Shown: piece by piece, positions 45,125-53,733 of the stretch
Layout: each line of letters starts with the position of its first letter
How positions within the stretch are numbered: the first letter of the stretch is position 1
NCBI GenBank assembly: GCA_026388535.1
Contig: JAPLJP010000106.1
Span: 1-54,266, forward strand
Source of the DNA: Deltaproteobacteria bacterium
GTDB taxonomy: Bacteria; Desulfobacterota; Syntrophia; Syntrophales; Smithellaceae
Reading direction: 5' to 3'
Length of the DNA stretch: 54,266 nt
Notes under the pieces: generated by a model
What the model saw: the letters and a program-made list of their open reading frames with translations, nothing else
Databases searched by the model: none
What the model was told of the DNA's origin: nothing
Translations under genes and position numbers: made by a program

Positions 45125-45153
45125 TTGATTTTGAAAAAAAACGGTGTTATTTT
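45125..45153 (+). promoter_or_regulatory. Candidate promoter upstream of cold-shock gene
   Basis: TTGATT (45125-45130), a 17-bp spacer and TATTTT (45148-45153). If used, the cold-shock mRNA would have a leader of about 215 nt. Match quality is moderate. Confidence 0.35.
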
Positions 45154-45266
45154 TAGAACAACGTTAGAAAAACCGCTCTTTTATTATAACTTTATTAGTA
45201 AAATTAAGAGTGGCATCGTTCAGGAAATTGTTAGTGTTTAGTGCTAAGTTTTACAAAAAATAAATT

Positions 45267-45316
45267 AACCGCAAAGAATTCTTCAGTTGAAGAACAGAAT
45301 TCATGCGGTTTTTTTT
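45267..45316 (+). terminator. Hairpin with T-tract in front of the cold-shock gene
   Basis: AACCGCA (45267-45273) pairs with TGCGGTT (45304-45310), and GAATTCT (45276-45282) with AGAATTC (45296-45302), followed by eight T (45309-45316). It ends 58 nt before the cold-shock start, so it is either the terminator of the upstream operon or an attenuator in the cold-shock leader. Confidence 0.75.
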
Positions 45317-45373
45317 GTTTCTGAGGAATTTATATCCGATAAGAAACAAATATTTTAAAGGAGGGTTTTAGCT

Positions 45374-45574
45374 TTGGCAGAAGGAAAAGTAAAATGGTTC
45401 AACGAGAAGAAGGGGTTTGGCTTTATTGAAAATGATGAAGGCGGAGATGTTTTTGTTCATTATAGCGCCATTAGCGGGACAGGATTCAAGACTCTTTACG
45501 AGGGCCAGAAAATTCGTTTCGATATTGAACAGGGAAACAAGGGTCCCAGCGCAACAAATGTTCAGCCACTATAA
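45374..45574 (+). CDS. cspA: Cold-shock protein
   Basis: A 66-residue single cold-shock domain that binds single-stranded RNA and DNA. RNP1 KGFGFIE and RNP2 DVFVHYS are intact, with WFNEKKG before them. Start is TTG at 45374 with a strong AAAGGAGGG eight bases away. A hairpin with a T-tract in front of it may regulate it. Confidence 0.96.
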   Translation: MAEGKVKWFNEKKGFGFIENDEGGDVFVHYSAISGTGFKTLYEGQKIRFDIEQGNKGPSATNVQPL

Positions 45575-45606
45575 TTTTTTCATTTATTAAAGTTAACTCG
45601 AACTAT

Positions 45607-45848
45607 TGAACTATCCCCATTCGCTTCGCTCAGGGGATAATTCCCAATCCCGATAATCGGGATTGGATAGTTCCACTTGCGTTTTAAGCTTAACTTCGAT
45701 TGCTTTCAACGAGTGTCACTACGATTTACGCTTTAATGAGCCTTGATTTTCCGAAACATAGTGATCGGAAAATCTTAGAGCGAATTATCCCGCCACCTTT
45801 AGGATGGAGGGACAAACTTCACTTTGCTCGTTTTCAGCTTGTCTCATT
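45607..45848 (+). repeat. Mosaic stem-loop repeat, copy 2
   Basis: Modules in order: TATCCCC/GGGGATA hairpin (45612-45618 with 45633-45639); the 23-nt hairpin CCAATCCCGA/TCGGGATTGG (45644-45653 with 45657-45666); and a 110-bp core (45728-45837) that starts with a GATTTTCCGA/TCGGAAAATC hairpin (45745-45754 with 45765-45774). The end of the block runs into the MATE gene and supplies its last codons and stop. Confidence 0.85.
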
Positions 45849-47180
45849 AAAACGCCGCAGTTCTTTTTTTGCCCAGAAGATGACAGCGAAAAATGCAATT
45901 AGATTGGCTAAAGGAAGCGCCAGCCATACGCCTGTAAGTCCGAAATAAAGTGGTAAAATAATCAAAAGAGGAATAAAGGCAATACTGTCCCGGAGGAAAA
46001 GTAAGAACATGGCCAGAGTACCTTTGCCCAAGCCCATAAACATATTTATGAAAATTATAATAGGAGCGATTAATACAAGTGCAGAGACATGAATACGTAA
46101 AGCCGGTACTGCTATTAATATCAAAGCAGGGTCTTTGGAAAAAAGTCCGACTATCTGCGGAGCGAATATCTCCAAAATTATAGAAGCGATAACGGCAAAG
46201 AAAAGTGATACCTTAAGGGTGACGAAAACAGACTCTCTTAATCTTTGAAAAAGTCTGGCGCCTGAACTGAATCCGACAATTGGCATTAAACCGAAGCCGA
46301 AACCGAAGAGTACCATGGTTACCAGACCGGTAACGCGAAAGCATATTCCCAGCGCTGCTATGGCCAGAGAACCAAAACCAGCAAGAACATGATTGTAAAT
46401 AACTAAAACCAAGCTGACAATCAAATTTATGGCTATTGAAGGGAGACCTGTTGAATAGATTGAATTAATTATGGAAATATTAGGGATAATATATTCCAAT
46501 TTAAGTTCATATTTTGATGATTTTAATTGCATAAAATATACGGAGAATATACAGGCCATGAATTGGGCGAAAACAGCGGCAAGCGCCGCTCCTTTAATAC
46601 CCAAGCGAGGAAAATGGCCGATTCCAAAAATCAAAAAGGGATCTAGAAGGGCACTGGAGATGGAGGCGATTAAAACAACGTACATGGACAAAAGAGGCCT
46701 CCCTTCGGCGCGCAGTAAATTGTTGGACATCATGGAAAAAAAGAGAAACGGCGAACTGAAAACTATGATATAAAGATAATCGTGGCAAAGAGGCATTATT
46801 TCATTAAAAGCGCCGAAAGCGAGAAGAATCGCATCTCCAAACAATAAAACAGAAATGATCATGATTAAACCAAAGAAAAAGGAGAGGGAAAATATTTGGC
46901 CGGCAGTTTGTTTCGCCCGGATAATTTTTCCGGCGCCGAACATCCGTGCGGAAAAAGAACCGGCGCCAATACCTGTTCCGACACCTATTGCGGCAAAGAT
47001 CATTTGAATGGGAAAACAAACGGTAAGAGCGGCTAAGGCTTGGGAACTTAAACGTGCCAGCCAGAAAGTATCAATAAAATTATAGATAGACATGGCTGTC
47101 ATCGCTATAATTGATGGCCAGCTCATTTTTATAATAAGAGGGAAGATTGATTCTTTCTCTAAATCCAGCCGTTTAATCAT
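45834..47180 (-). CDS. MATE-family efflux transporter
   Basis: A 448-residue inner-membrane antiporter with 12 hydrophobic segments in two halves. The MATE pattern is visible in the first helices (PSIIAMTAMSIYNFIDTFWLARL) and the mirrored second half (GLPSIAINLIVSLVLVIYN). It probably exports cationic drugs or metabolites with Na+ or H+ exchange. The last residues (RRFNETS) and the stop come from the neighbouring mosaic repeat, so the natural C-terminus may have been replaced. No clear ribosome site lies before the ATG. Confidence 0.92.
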   Translation of the reverse strand: MIKRLDLEKESIFPLIIKMSWPSIIAMTAMSIYNFIDTFWLARLSSQALAALTVCFPIQMIFAAIGVGTGIGAGSFSARMFGAGKIIRAKQTAGQIFSLSFFFGLIMIISVLLFGDAILLAFGAFNEIMPLCHDYLYIIVFSSPFLFFSMMSNNLLRAEGRPLLSMYVVLIASISSALLDPFLIFGIGHFPRLGIKGAALAAVFAQFMACIFSVYFMQLKSSKYELKLEYIIPNISIINSIYSTGLPSIAINLIVSLVLVIYNHVLAGFGSLAIAALGICFRVTGLVTMVLFGFGFGLMPIVGFSSGARLFQRLRESVFVTLKVSLFFAVIASIILEIFAPQIVGLFSKDPALILIAVPALRIHVSALVLIAPIIIFINMFMGLGKGTLAMFLLFLRDSIAFIPLLIILPLYFGLTGVWLALPLANLIAFFAVIFWAKKELRRFNETS

Positions 47181-47248
47181 TTTTTATAATATGGTGTGAA
47201 AGTGATTGTGTTGCTTACATACAAAGATAGATAATTTCAAGGTAAAAT

Positions 47249-48157
47249 ATGACGAAAAATCTGATTGTTATTCTGGGGCCAACTGCATCAGGTAAAACTC
47301 ATCTGGCGGCGATGCTTGCCAATGATTTGCAAGGTGAAATAATTTCCGCTGATTCCCGTCAGGTTTATAAAAAAATGGATATCGGCACAGGCAAAGATCT
47401 GAATCAGTATATTGTTAACGGCCGTCTGGTTCCGTATCATTTGATAGATATTACGGAGCCGGAGAATGAGTTTAACTTATTTGAATTTCAAAACAGATTT
47501 TATAAAATATTCAGCGAACTCACGGAAAAGAAAATAATGCCTGTTCTTGTCGGAGGGACCGGCCTTTATCTGGAATCAGTTCTTACAGGCTATGATATGC
47601 CTGTCGCTCCGGTAGATGAAGAATTCAGAAAAAATATCAGCCGGAAATCAAAAGATGAACTGCAAGAAATGCTTCTGTCTTTGAAACCGAATATGCATAA
47701 CAGTACCGATCTTGAAGACACTGGGAGATTAATCCGGGCAATAGAAATTGAACGGGCACGAAATATAAAAGATCGAGGTAACCCCACCAAGCCGAATATT
47801 GATGCTGTGGTTTTCGGAATCAGATGGGAAAGATCAACTCTGCGTCAGCGTATTACAGAAAGATTAAAAGAAAGACTGGAAAATGGCATGGCGGAGGAAG
47901 TCATAAATCTGCATACCGCAGGATTGAGTTGGACGAAACTGGAGAGCTTCGGTCTGGAGTATCGTTTTATTTCACAATATCTGCAAAAGATCATTACATT
48001 TGAAGAAATGACCAAAAAGTTAAACACCGCTATTCACCAATATGCCAAAAGACAGGAAACGTGGTTTCGGCGGATGGAAAAAAAAGGCATACTGATTCAC
48101 TGGCTCCAAAGTAACGAATATTCTTTGTTGAAAGAAAGCGTAATGAAATTTCTGTGA
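47249..48157 (+). CDS. miaA: tRNA dimethylallyltransferase
   Basis: Adds a dimethylallyl group to A37 of tRNAs that read UNN codons. A 302-residue protein with P-loop GPTASGKT (10-17), SADSRQVYKKMDIGTGK, VGGTGLYLESVL and AIHQYAKRQETWFRR, all diagnostic of MiaA. The end of the gene touches the next start (TGATG). It is adjacent to a glycosyltransferase-like gene with which it is probably co-transcribed. Confidence 0.96.
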   Translation: MTKNLIVILGPTASGKTHLAAMLANDLQGEIISADSRQVYKKMDIGTGKDLNQYIVNGRLVPYHLIDITEPENEFNLFEFQNRFYKIFSELTEKKIMPVLVGGTGLYLESVLTGYDMPVAPVDEEFRKNISRKSKDELQEMLLSLKPNMHNSTDLEDTGRLIRAIEIERARNIKDRGNPTKPNIDAVVFGIRWERSTLRQRITERLKERLENGMAEEVINLHTAGLSWTKLESFGLEYRFISQYLQKIITFEEMTKKLNTAIHQYAKRQETWFRRMEKKGILIHWLQSNEYSLLKESVMKFL

Positions 48158-49512
48158 TGAAAAGAAAATCTTTAATTGATATATATCTGCGCAATTACTC
48201 AGTGGGTGAAAAGTGGGAGTTAATTGCGAATAATACTGATGATATTTCTCAGGTTGTCGTGATACCGGCTTACGCGGAAAGAGAAACGCTTCTTTCCACT
48301 CTGGCTTCTTTAGCGCGTAATTCATCTTCGTCTTTGGAATATTCTTTTATATCGTGTGTTATTAATAATAAGGATAATTCATCTTCTGCGGCGTTAGAAA
48401 ACAACCTCCAGACAATCGAATATTTGGACGCCTTGGTGAAAAAGAAATCTTTAAGAAAATTCAGTACTGATAAGAAAATATATCCTGTTTTGCTTAATTT
48501 GTCCGATGCGAAATTGAAGCTGGGCTACATTAACGCCTCGTCAAAAGGATATGAAATGCCGCGGAATACCGGCGGCGTGGGAATGGCGCGAAAAATCGGC
48601 ATGGATATGGCCTTGCGCCTGCTGAGAAAAAATTCCTCTTTTCCCAATTTGATTATAAGTCTCGATGCCGATACTTTGGTCAGGGATAATTATTTGTCCA
48701 CGATAAAAAATTATTTTACGCCGGAAGTCAAAACTGCAATTGTGTCTTATGAACATCAGATGCCGGAGGCTTTTGAAGAACAGGCCGCCATTGTTTGTTA
48801 TGAAATGTTTTTGCGCTACTGGGTTCTGGGACTAAAGTATGCGAAATCTCCCTGGGCTTTCCATTCCATAGGCTCAACGATTATCGCATCAACTGAAGCT
48901 TACCTCGGAGTCAGGGGAATGAATAAGCGCAAAGCGGGGGAAGATTTTTATTTCTTAAGCAAACTCGCTAAAATGGGGGAAATTAATTATATTAAAGAAA
49001 CATGCGTTTATCCTTCAGCTCGCTCTTCCACTCGTGTTCCTTTTGGAACGGGAAAAAGAATACAAAGATTTCTTGCAGGCGTTTGCAAAGAAGAATATCG
49101 TTTATATGATCCGCAAATATTCGTGATATTAGGCGATTGGTTGCAACTTATGAATGGCCTGTTTATCACCGGCGAGGATGAAGTTTTAACAAAAGCGGAG
49201 AGAATCCATCCCAGTTTAAAGGATTTCCTGAAAAATAGTGACTTTTCTGCGATCTGGTCAAATATACGCCGCAATGCGAAAGACGAAAAAACTCTCGGCC
49301 ACCAGTTTAATGACTGGTTTGACGGGTTTAAAACTTTAAAATTGATTAATTATTTCACCAGAGAAGTTTATCCTCAAATTAATATGTTTGAAGCCCTGGC
49401 GCGAATTATTTCTATGTCGGGAATGTCTGGATTAAAATTAAATTCAGAAGCAGACATTCCCCAATTAGAAGAGCAGATAAAAACTCTGCAATACTTACGC
49501 ATGATAACATGA
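48157..49512 (+). CDS. Family 2-like glycosyltransferase
   Basis: A 451-residue GT-A-like protein. The nucleotide-sugar region begins VVVIPAYAERETLLSTLASL, a DXD-like motif is in LIISLDADTLVRDNY, and GEDFYFLSKLAKMG is the usual acceptor-side loop. No membrane helices are evident. I chose ATG 48157, which overlaps the miaA stop, over GTG 48154. The product is unknown. Confidence 0.82.
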   Translation: MKRKSLIDIYLRNYSVGEKWELIANNTDDISQVVVIPAYAERETLLSTLASLARNSSSSLEYSFISCVINNKDNSSSAALENNLQTIEYLDALVKKKSLRKFSTDKKIYPVLLNLSDAKLKLGYINASSKGYEMPRNTGGVGMARKIGMDMALRLLRKNSSFPNLIISLDADTLVRDNYLSTIKNYFTPEVKTAIVSYEHQMPEAFEEQAAIVCYEMFLRYWVLGLKYAKSPWAFHSIGSTIIASTEAYLGVRGMNKRKAGEDFYFLSKLAKMGEINYIKETCVYPSARSSTRVPFGTGKRIQRFLAGVCKEEYRLYDPQIFVILGDWLQLMNGLFITGEDEVLTKAERIHPSLKDFLKNSDFSAIWSNIRRNAKDEKTLGHQFNDWFDGFKTLKLINYFTREVYPQINMFEALARIISMSGMSGLKLNSEADIPQLEEQIKTLQYLRMIT

Positions 49513-49557
49513 TGATATATATCAGAGTTAATCCCTCGTCGCCGCCGTTATATCTTT

Positions 49558-49650
49558 ATGAGCTCATTATCCCACAGCGCTTCGCGCCTGGGATAATTCG
49601 ACTAACGCCTCAAACGTTGCTGCGCTAGTTTTCGACGAGTCTCATTATAA
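49558..49650 (+). repeat. Mosaic stem-loop repeat, copy 3 (short)
   Basis: A TATCCCA/TGGGATA hairpin (49568-49574 with 49589-49595), linker AATTCGACTA, then an arm-loop-arm unit of 10-12-10 (49606-49615, 49616-49627, 49628-49637; 7 of 10 pairs), and closing linker AGTCTCATTA (49638-49647). It is the smallest block and shows the basic unit best in the forward direction. Confidence 0.85.
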
Positions 49651-49655
49651 TTATC

Positions 49656-49684
49656 TTGACGTATATGTTTATTTTACATATAAA
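49656..49684 (+). promoter_or_regulatory. Sigma-70 promoter of the PpiC lipoprotein gene
   Basis: TTGACG (49656-49661), a 17-bp spacer and TATAAA (49679-49684), each five of six, 43 nt before the ATG. It begins 9 bp after the last conserved base of mosaic repeat copy 3. Confidence 0.72.
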
Positions 49685-49726
49685 CTTCAAAATAAAAAAC
49701 TGCAAAACATTTTCTGGAGGAAATTC

Positions 49727-50776
49727 ATGAAAAATAAAATCAATATAATCTGGAAAGCTATTTTAGTTTTATTTGTCTTTTTTCTGGTGTCAGGTTGCGG
49801 CGATAAAGAGAAAACAAAAGAAGTATCTCCCGCTCCGGCGGTTTCTGAATCTCATGCTTCCCCCAACGCGCCGTTTGTTGCAAGTGAGCAATCTAAGCCA
49901 TCTGATATAGTTGTCAGTGTTGATGGGAAAGTTCTAAAAAAATCTGAATTGGAACAAGACATCAATAAGATAATAAAAAAGTTTAAGGATAAAATACCGG
50001 CCGATAAACAAAAAGAAGCGAGAATAAATATTAAGAATCAGTTGGTAAATACATTTGTAATGAAGACTCTTTTAGCAAATGAAATTGAGAAAAGAAAAAT
50101 TGGAGCGAACGATCAGGAAATAAAAGCAACAAAAGACAGGATACAAGCAAGTCTTCCGCCAAACAAAAAATTGGATGAATTCTTCAAAGAAAATGGCATA
50201 TCTCAAGAAGAAATTGCGTTTGCAGTAAAGGTGGAAAAATTTAAAAATCAGGAAATCGGTGATAAGGCAAAACCTACGCAAAAGGAAATAAACAAATTTT
50301 ACAAAGATAATCAAGAAAAACTGTTTGTTGAGCCGGAAAGTGTTCATGCCCGTCATATTCTTGTGGCCACGAAAAAAGAAGATAATGACAAAGTCAAAGC
50401 GCAGAAAAAGGAAAAAATAGAAAATTTGCGCAAGCAATTATTGAATGGTGGTGACTTTGCAGAACTAGCCCGTAAAAATTCCGATTGTCCGAGTAAAGAA
50501 GTTGGTGGTGATTTGAATTTCATAAAAAAGGGGCAAATGGTGAAAACTTTAGAAGATGCCGCCTTTTCACAGAAGAATAATGTTATTGGTCCAGTAATTA
50601 CAACGGAATATGGTTATCACATTATTCAGGTGCTAGATCATAAACCCGCTAAGAAATTATCTTTAGACAAGGTTAAGGGCAGTATTTCCGCTCATCTGGA
50701 AAAGCAGAAAACAATGCAAATGTTTAATGATATTTTGAAAAATTTACAACAAAAAGCGAAAATAATAGTTTATTAA
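49727..50776 (+). CDS. Peptidyl-prolyl isomerase lipoprotein (parvulin, PpiC/SurA-like)
   Basis: A 349-residue exported lipoprotein with lipobox LVSGC (Cys24), then a Pro/Ser-rich linker, a SurA-N-like helical domain (about 58-190) and a PpiC parvulin domain (about 200-310; ARHILVATKK, GGDFAELARKNSDCPSKEVGGDL, TEYGYHIIQVLD). It assists folding of envelope proteins in the periplasm. A GGAGG ribosome site precedes the ATG. Confidence 0.92.
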   Translation: MKNKINIIWKAILVLFVFFLVSGCGDKEKTKEVSPAPAVSESHASPNAPFVASEQSKPSDIVVSVDGKVLKKSELEQDINKIIKKFKDKIPADKQKEARINIKNQLVNTFVMKTLLANEIEKRKIGANDQEIKATKDRIQASLPPNKKLDEFFKENGISQEEIAFAVKVEKFKNQEIGDKAKPTQKEINKFYKDNQEKLFVEPESVHARHILVATKKEDNDKVKAQKKEKIENLRKQLLNGGDFAELARKNSDCPSKEVGGDLNFIKKGQMVKTLEDAAFSQKNNVIGPVITTEYGYHIIQVLDHKPAKKLSLDKVKGSISAHLEKQKTMQMFNDILKNLQQKAKIIVY

Positions 50777-50808
50777 ATTAATTTTTATCGGAGCAAATTT
50801 TAATCTGT

Positions 50809-51627
50809 TTATTTAAAACTGTGTTCACTATCGGGGAAATCGCCATGTTTCACTTCCGCGATATAGGTTTTAACCGCTTTTTTAATTTCCAAATTTAGAT
50901 GGGCGTATTTCTTTACGTGTTTGGGAGTAAATCGATCGTATATTCCCAGCATATCATTAATTACCAGAACCTGGCCGTCGCAATTAACTCCGGCACCTAT
51001 GCCTATAGTCGGAATATCAATGGAGTTGGTTATTTCAGAAGCAAGACCTTCCGGAATGCATTCCAGAACGAGAGAGAATGCGCCCGCTTCTTCCAGAATT
51101 TTAGCGTCTTCAATAATTTTACGGGCGGAATCTTCTTTTTTCCCCTGTACTTTGTAACCACCAATTTGATGGATAGATTGAGGCGTTAAGCCCAAATGGG
51201 CCATAACGGGAATTCCTGCAGAAGTGATCTTTTGCACGGTCTCCGCATATTCTCTTCCGCCCTCTAATTTAACAGCTTGGGCGTTTGCTTCCTGTAAAAA
51301 CCTGCCGGCATTAGCCAATGCAGTTTGTCCAGATATCTGATAGGATAAAAAAGGCATGTCCGCAACAATTAAAGCATTCTGAGCGGCACGAGAAACCGCT
51401 TTGGTGTGATGCAACATATCTTCCATGGTGACAGGCAGTGTAGTGTCATAACCTAAAACAACCATTCCCAATGAATCGCCGACCAAAATAATATCAATAT
51501 TGCATTCGTCAAGTATGGAAGAAATCGCGTAATCATAAGCTGTAAGCATAGTGATCTTTTCTCCCGCCGCCTTCATTTTTTTTATGTCTAAAGTGGTTTT
51601 ACGGCTACTTTTATTTTGATTGCTCAT
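50809..51627 (-). CDS. panB: 3-methyl-2-oxobutanoate hydroxymethyltransferase
   Basis: First committed step of pantothenate synthesis: makes ketopantoate from 2-oxoisovalerate and methylene-tetrahydrofolate. A 272-residue protein with [55 protein letters not shown] and [15 protein letters not shown], all family hallmarks. The ribosome site AAGGAG precedes the ATG. It overlaps the end of the DUF2520 gene by 17 bp, so the two form one operon. Confidence 0.96.
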   Translation of the reverse strand: MSNQNKSSRKTTLDIKKMKAAGEKITMLTAYDYAISSILDECNIDIILVGDSLGMVVLGYDTTLPVTMEDMLHHTKAVSRAAQNALIVADMPFLSYQISGQTALANAGRFLQEANAQAVKLEGGREYAETVQKITSAGIPVMAHLGLTPQSIHQIGGYKVQGKKEDSARKIIEDAKILEEAGAFSLVLECIPEGLASEITNSIDIPTIGIGAGVNCDGQVLVINDMLGIYDRFTPKHVKKYAHLNLEIKKAVKTYIAEVKHGDFPDSEHSFK

Positions 51628-52513
51628 GATTTATCGCTCCTTTTAAAATAGCATTCATTGTTTTTACCTGCCGGGCATTAAGCGTTCCCTTTTGTTGCGC
51701 TACTTTAACCGTTATTAATCCCAGAGAAGAATACAAAGAGGAGTATTGCGGCATATTTTTATTAATTGCTTTGATATGTTTCTTGATCGTGCCGAAATCA
51801 CCGCGGGCAATGGGGCCTGTAAGGGAAGGAATCGAACCGGAATTCTCGATATTTTTAAGGCTGCCGTAAACTAAAGGCAGATAAGCTGCTTTTGCGTCTT
51901 TTTCATTCAGACCGATAGATTTATAAATGGATTCTACAGTGTTCATTAAAGAAACAAGATAATTGGAAGCAAGGCAAGCGGCAGCGTGATAAAGCGGCTT
52001 TTGGTCAGAAGAAATTAAAAGAGGAATCCCTTTTAAATCGCGAACAATATTTCTTGCCGTCGCCTGAGCTTTTTTATCCGCTGTAATTGCAAAATAACTT
52101 CCGGGGATGTTTTTTATAGCTTGGTCAATTGAAGAAAAGCTTTGCAATGGATGAACGCTGGCAACCGCCGCGCCTGCTTTCTTTGCCGCATCAAGCAGAT
52201 CCAGGCCGCCGGCCCCACTCATATGGAAAACTAATTTCCCTTTTATTGCCGGACAAAGGGCAATATCCTTACAAGCAGAAGAAATAACGTCATCGGGGGT
52301 GGTAATTAAAATACAATCAGCTTTTTGCACCGCTTCCCTAGATTTGAGAAAAGTTTCACCTTTCATATAAAGGAGAGCTCTTTTCCTTGCTGCGGGAGAT
52401 TTATCGGCTATGGCAATGATTTTATAGCCGGCTTTTCTTAATAAAAAACCGATGGCTGTTCCAACCATTCCGGCGCCGATAATTGCAAAATTATTTAAAT
52501 GCCTTTTATTCAT
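51611..52513 (-). CDS. Rossmann-fold DUF2520 oxidoreductase
   Basis: A protein of about 300 residues with NAD(P)-binding [16 protein letters not shown], a middle [10 protein letters not shown] that is typical of DUF2520 proteins, and a helical C-terminal domain like ketopantoate reductase. It lies directly before panB with a 17-bp overlap. No classical ketopantoate reductase (panE) is in the window, so it may do that step; this is inference from fold and position. I chose ATG 52513; the upstream TTG 52519 has no advantage. Confidence 0.85.
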   Translation of the reverse strand: MNKRHLNNFAIIGAGMVGTAIGFLLRKAGYKIIAIADKSPAARKRALLYMKGETFLKSREAVQKADCILITTPDDVISSACKDIALCPAIKGKLVFHMSGAGGLDLLDAAKKAGAAVASVHPLQSFSSIDQAIKNIPGSYFAITADKKAQATARNIVRDLKGIPLLISSDQKPLYHAAACLASNYLVSLMNTVESIYKSIGLNEKDAKAAYLPLVYGSLKNIENSGSIPSLTGPIARGDFGTIKKHIKAINKNMPQYSSLYSSLGLITVKVAQQKGTLNARQVKTMNAILKGAINHEQSK

Positions 52514-52534
52514 ATTCAAATGCGACTTACTTCA

Positions 52535-52901
52535 ATATCCCTGCCTTCGGCGGGATAATTCAACTAACGCTTTAATAAGCCCTGATTTTTACCCTAAAGG
52601 GCACTGCGCCGAAACGTAGTGCTCGGAAAATCTTAGAGCGAATTATCCCACCACCTTCAGGTGATAGGGACAAACTTCACTTCTCTCGTTTTAATTGTAT
52701 CCCACAATCCTCATTCGCTTTGCTCGTTTTCAGCGAGTTTCATTATCCCACGGTGCTGAGCGCTTGGGATTGTTCGACTTACGCTTCAAACTTCACTTCT
52801 CTCGTTTCAATTGTATTCCACAATCCCCATTCGCTTTGCTCAGGGGATATTTCGACCAGCAAGCTTCAGTACACTTCGTTTCTGACGCTTGGGCCTCAAT
52901 A
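52535..52901 (+). repeat. Mosaic stem-loop repeat, copy 4 (longest)
   Basis: In order: an ATCCC-GCC-TTC-GGC-GGGAT hairpin (52537-52556), the core module with a 19-nt insertion (52567-52692), CACAATCC-linked hairpins, a TATCCCA/TGGGAT hairpin (about 52745-52770), an AATCCCC/GGGGATA hairpin, and a final 10-12-10 unit with arms CAAGCTTCAG (52860-52869) and CTGACGCTTG (52882-52891). Bases 52609-52684 occur again, inverted and identical, at 53972-54047. It fills the gap after the DUF2520 gene. Confidence 0.85.
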
Positions 52902-52929
52902 AAAAAGGCCTTCCGCAAAAGGAAGACCT
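52901..52929 (-). terminator. Minus-strand intrinsic terminator without a minus-strand gene
   Basis: Read on the minus strand, AGGTCTTCC-TTTTGC-GGAAGGCCT (52929 to 52906, nine pairs with one G-T) is followed by a T-tract. No minus-strand coding gene lies to its right before the plus-strand HAD gene, so it may end a small RNA coded between about 52930 and 53080. Confidence 0.7.
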
Positions 52930-53080
52930 CGACAGTTAAATAAAAAAACGAGCACCGTCTCAGTCGACAGAATGGATCCAAGCGGTTGGCTAATATCTAC
53001 CACTAGCCGGAAACTTAGTCAAATATTATTTAAAGAATCAAACTTGTGTTTGTCGCGGCACTTCGTTATATAGATATAAG
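52930..53080 (-). ncRNA. Possible minus-strand small RNA
   Basis: About 100-150 nt that are less AT-rich than usual spacers, contain possible stems (GGCTA/TAGCC around 53000) and end in the terminator at 52901-52929 on the minus strand. No known RNA family was recognised and no promoter was convincing. This is a prediction only. Confidence 0.3.
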
Positions 53081-53085
53081 GTGAA

Positions 53086-53733
53086 ATGATGAAAAAAATA
53101 GATTTAATGATATTTGATTTCGATGGCACTCTTGTTTCCACAGGCGCTGATTTGGTAATGTCAATAAATTACATGTTGAATTCACTGGCGCTGAAGGAAA
53201 AACCGGCAAAACAAATTCTTTGCTTTGTCGGCGACGGTATAAGCAAACTGGTTGAAAAGACGTTAGGGGAAGATAATATCAAATATCATGAAGAAGCGAT
53301 GAGAATTTTTACTGATTATTATGGCAAACATCTTTTGGATAATACCGAACTCTGTCCTCAAGCAGAAGAAGTCTTGAAATGTTTTGAAAATAAAAGAAAA
53401 GTTATTTTGACTAACAAGCGCTATAATTTTACATTGGCTATAGCGCAAGGGGTAGGCATAGCAAAATACTTTGTGGAAATAATCGGTTCCGATTCCACGC
53501 CGTTCAAGAAACCGGATAGCCGCGTGATAGATTATTTGTTAAATAAGTACAAAGTTGTTAAAGAAAACATTATTATCATAGGCGACGGCGTCAATGATAT
53601 CGCTGTAGCAAAAAATTCCGGCATATTGAGTTGCGCGTATTTAAATGGAATGGGCAACAGGAATGATTTGTTGAATCTTGAAGCCGATTATTATTGTGAA
53701 GACCTTTTGGAAATCAATTCTTTGTTTTGTTAA
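53086..53733 (+). CDS. HAD-family phosphatase (phosphoglycolate phosphatase-like)
   Basis: A 215-residue haloacid dehalogenase hydrolase. Motif I DFDGTLVSTG (nucleophile D11 or D12 region, FDFDGTL), motif II ILTNKR, motif III Lys in PFKKPD, and motif IV GDGVNDIAVAKN. The helical cap lies between motifs I and II, as in Gph/PpaX proteins. The ribosome site AAGGTGA precedes the double ATG. It is enclosed by a 76-bp perfect inverted repeat belonging to the mosaic repeats. Confidence 0.92.
   Translation: MMKKIDLMIFDFDGTLVSTGADLVMSINYMLNSLALKEKPAKQILCFVGDGISKLVEKTLGEDNIKYHEEAMRIFTDYYGKHLLDNTELCPQAEEVLKCFENKRKVILTNKRYNFTLAIAQGVGIAKYFVEIIGSDSTPFKKPDSRVIDYLLNKYKVVKENIIIIGDGVNDIAVAKNSGILSCAYLNGMGNRNDLLNLEADYYCEDLLEINSLFC

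Noticed and set aside
45700-45948. Small frame across the repeat core (MSLDFPK...RKILERIIPPP), similar to a minus-strand frame at 53895-54101
   Set aside because: The shared peptide only reflects the repeat. The third core copy (52567-52692) lacks the ATG and has a 19-nt insertion, and differences between copies change amino acids freely while keeping DNA stems.
51825-51845. GGAATCGAACC, like a tRNA T-arm on the minus strand
   Set aside because: It lies within the coding frame of the DUF2520 gene, and no acceptor, D or anticodon arms can be formed around it.
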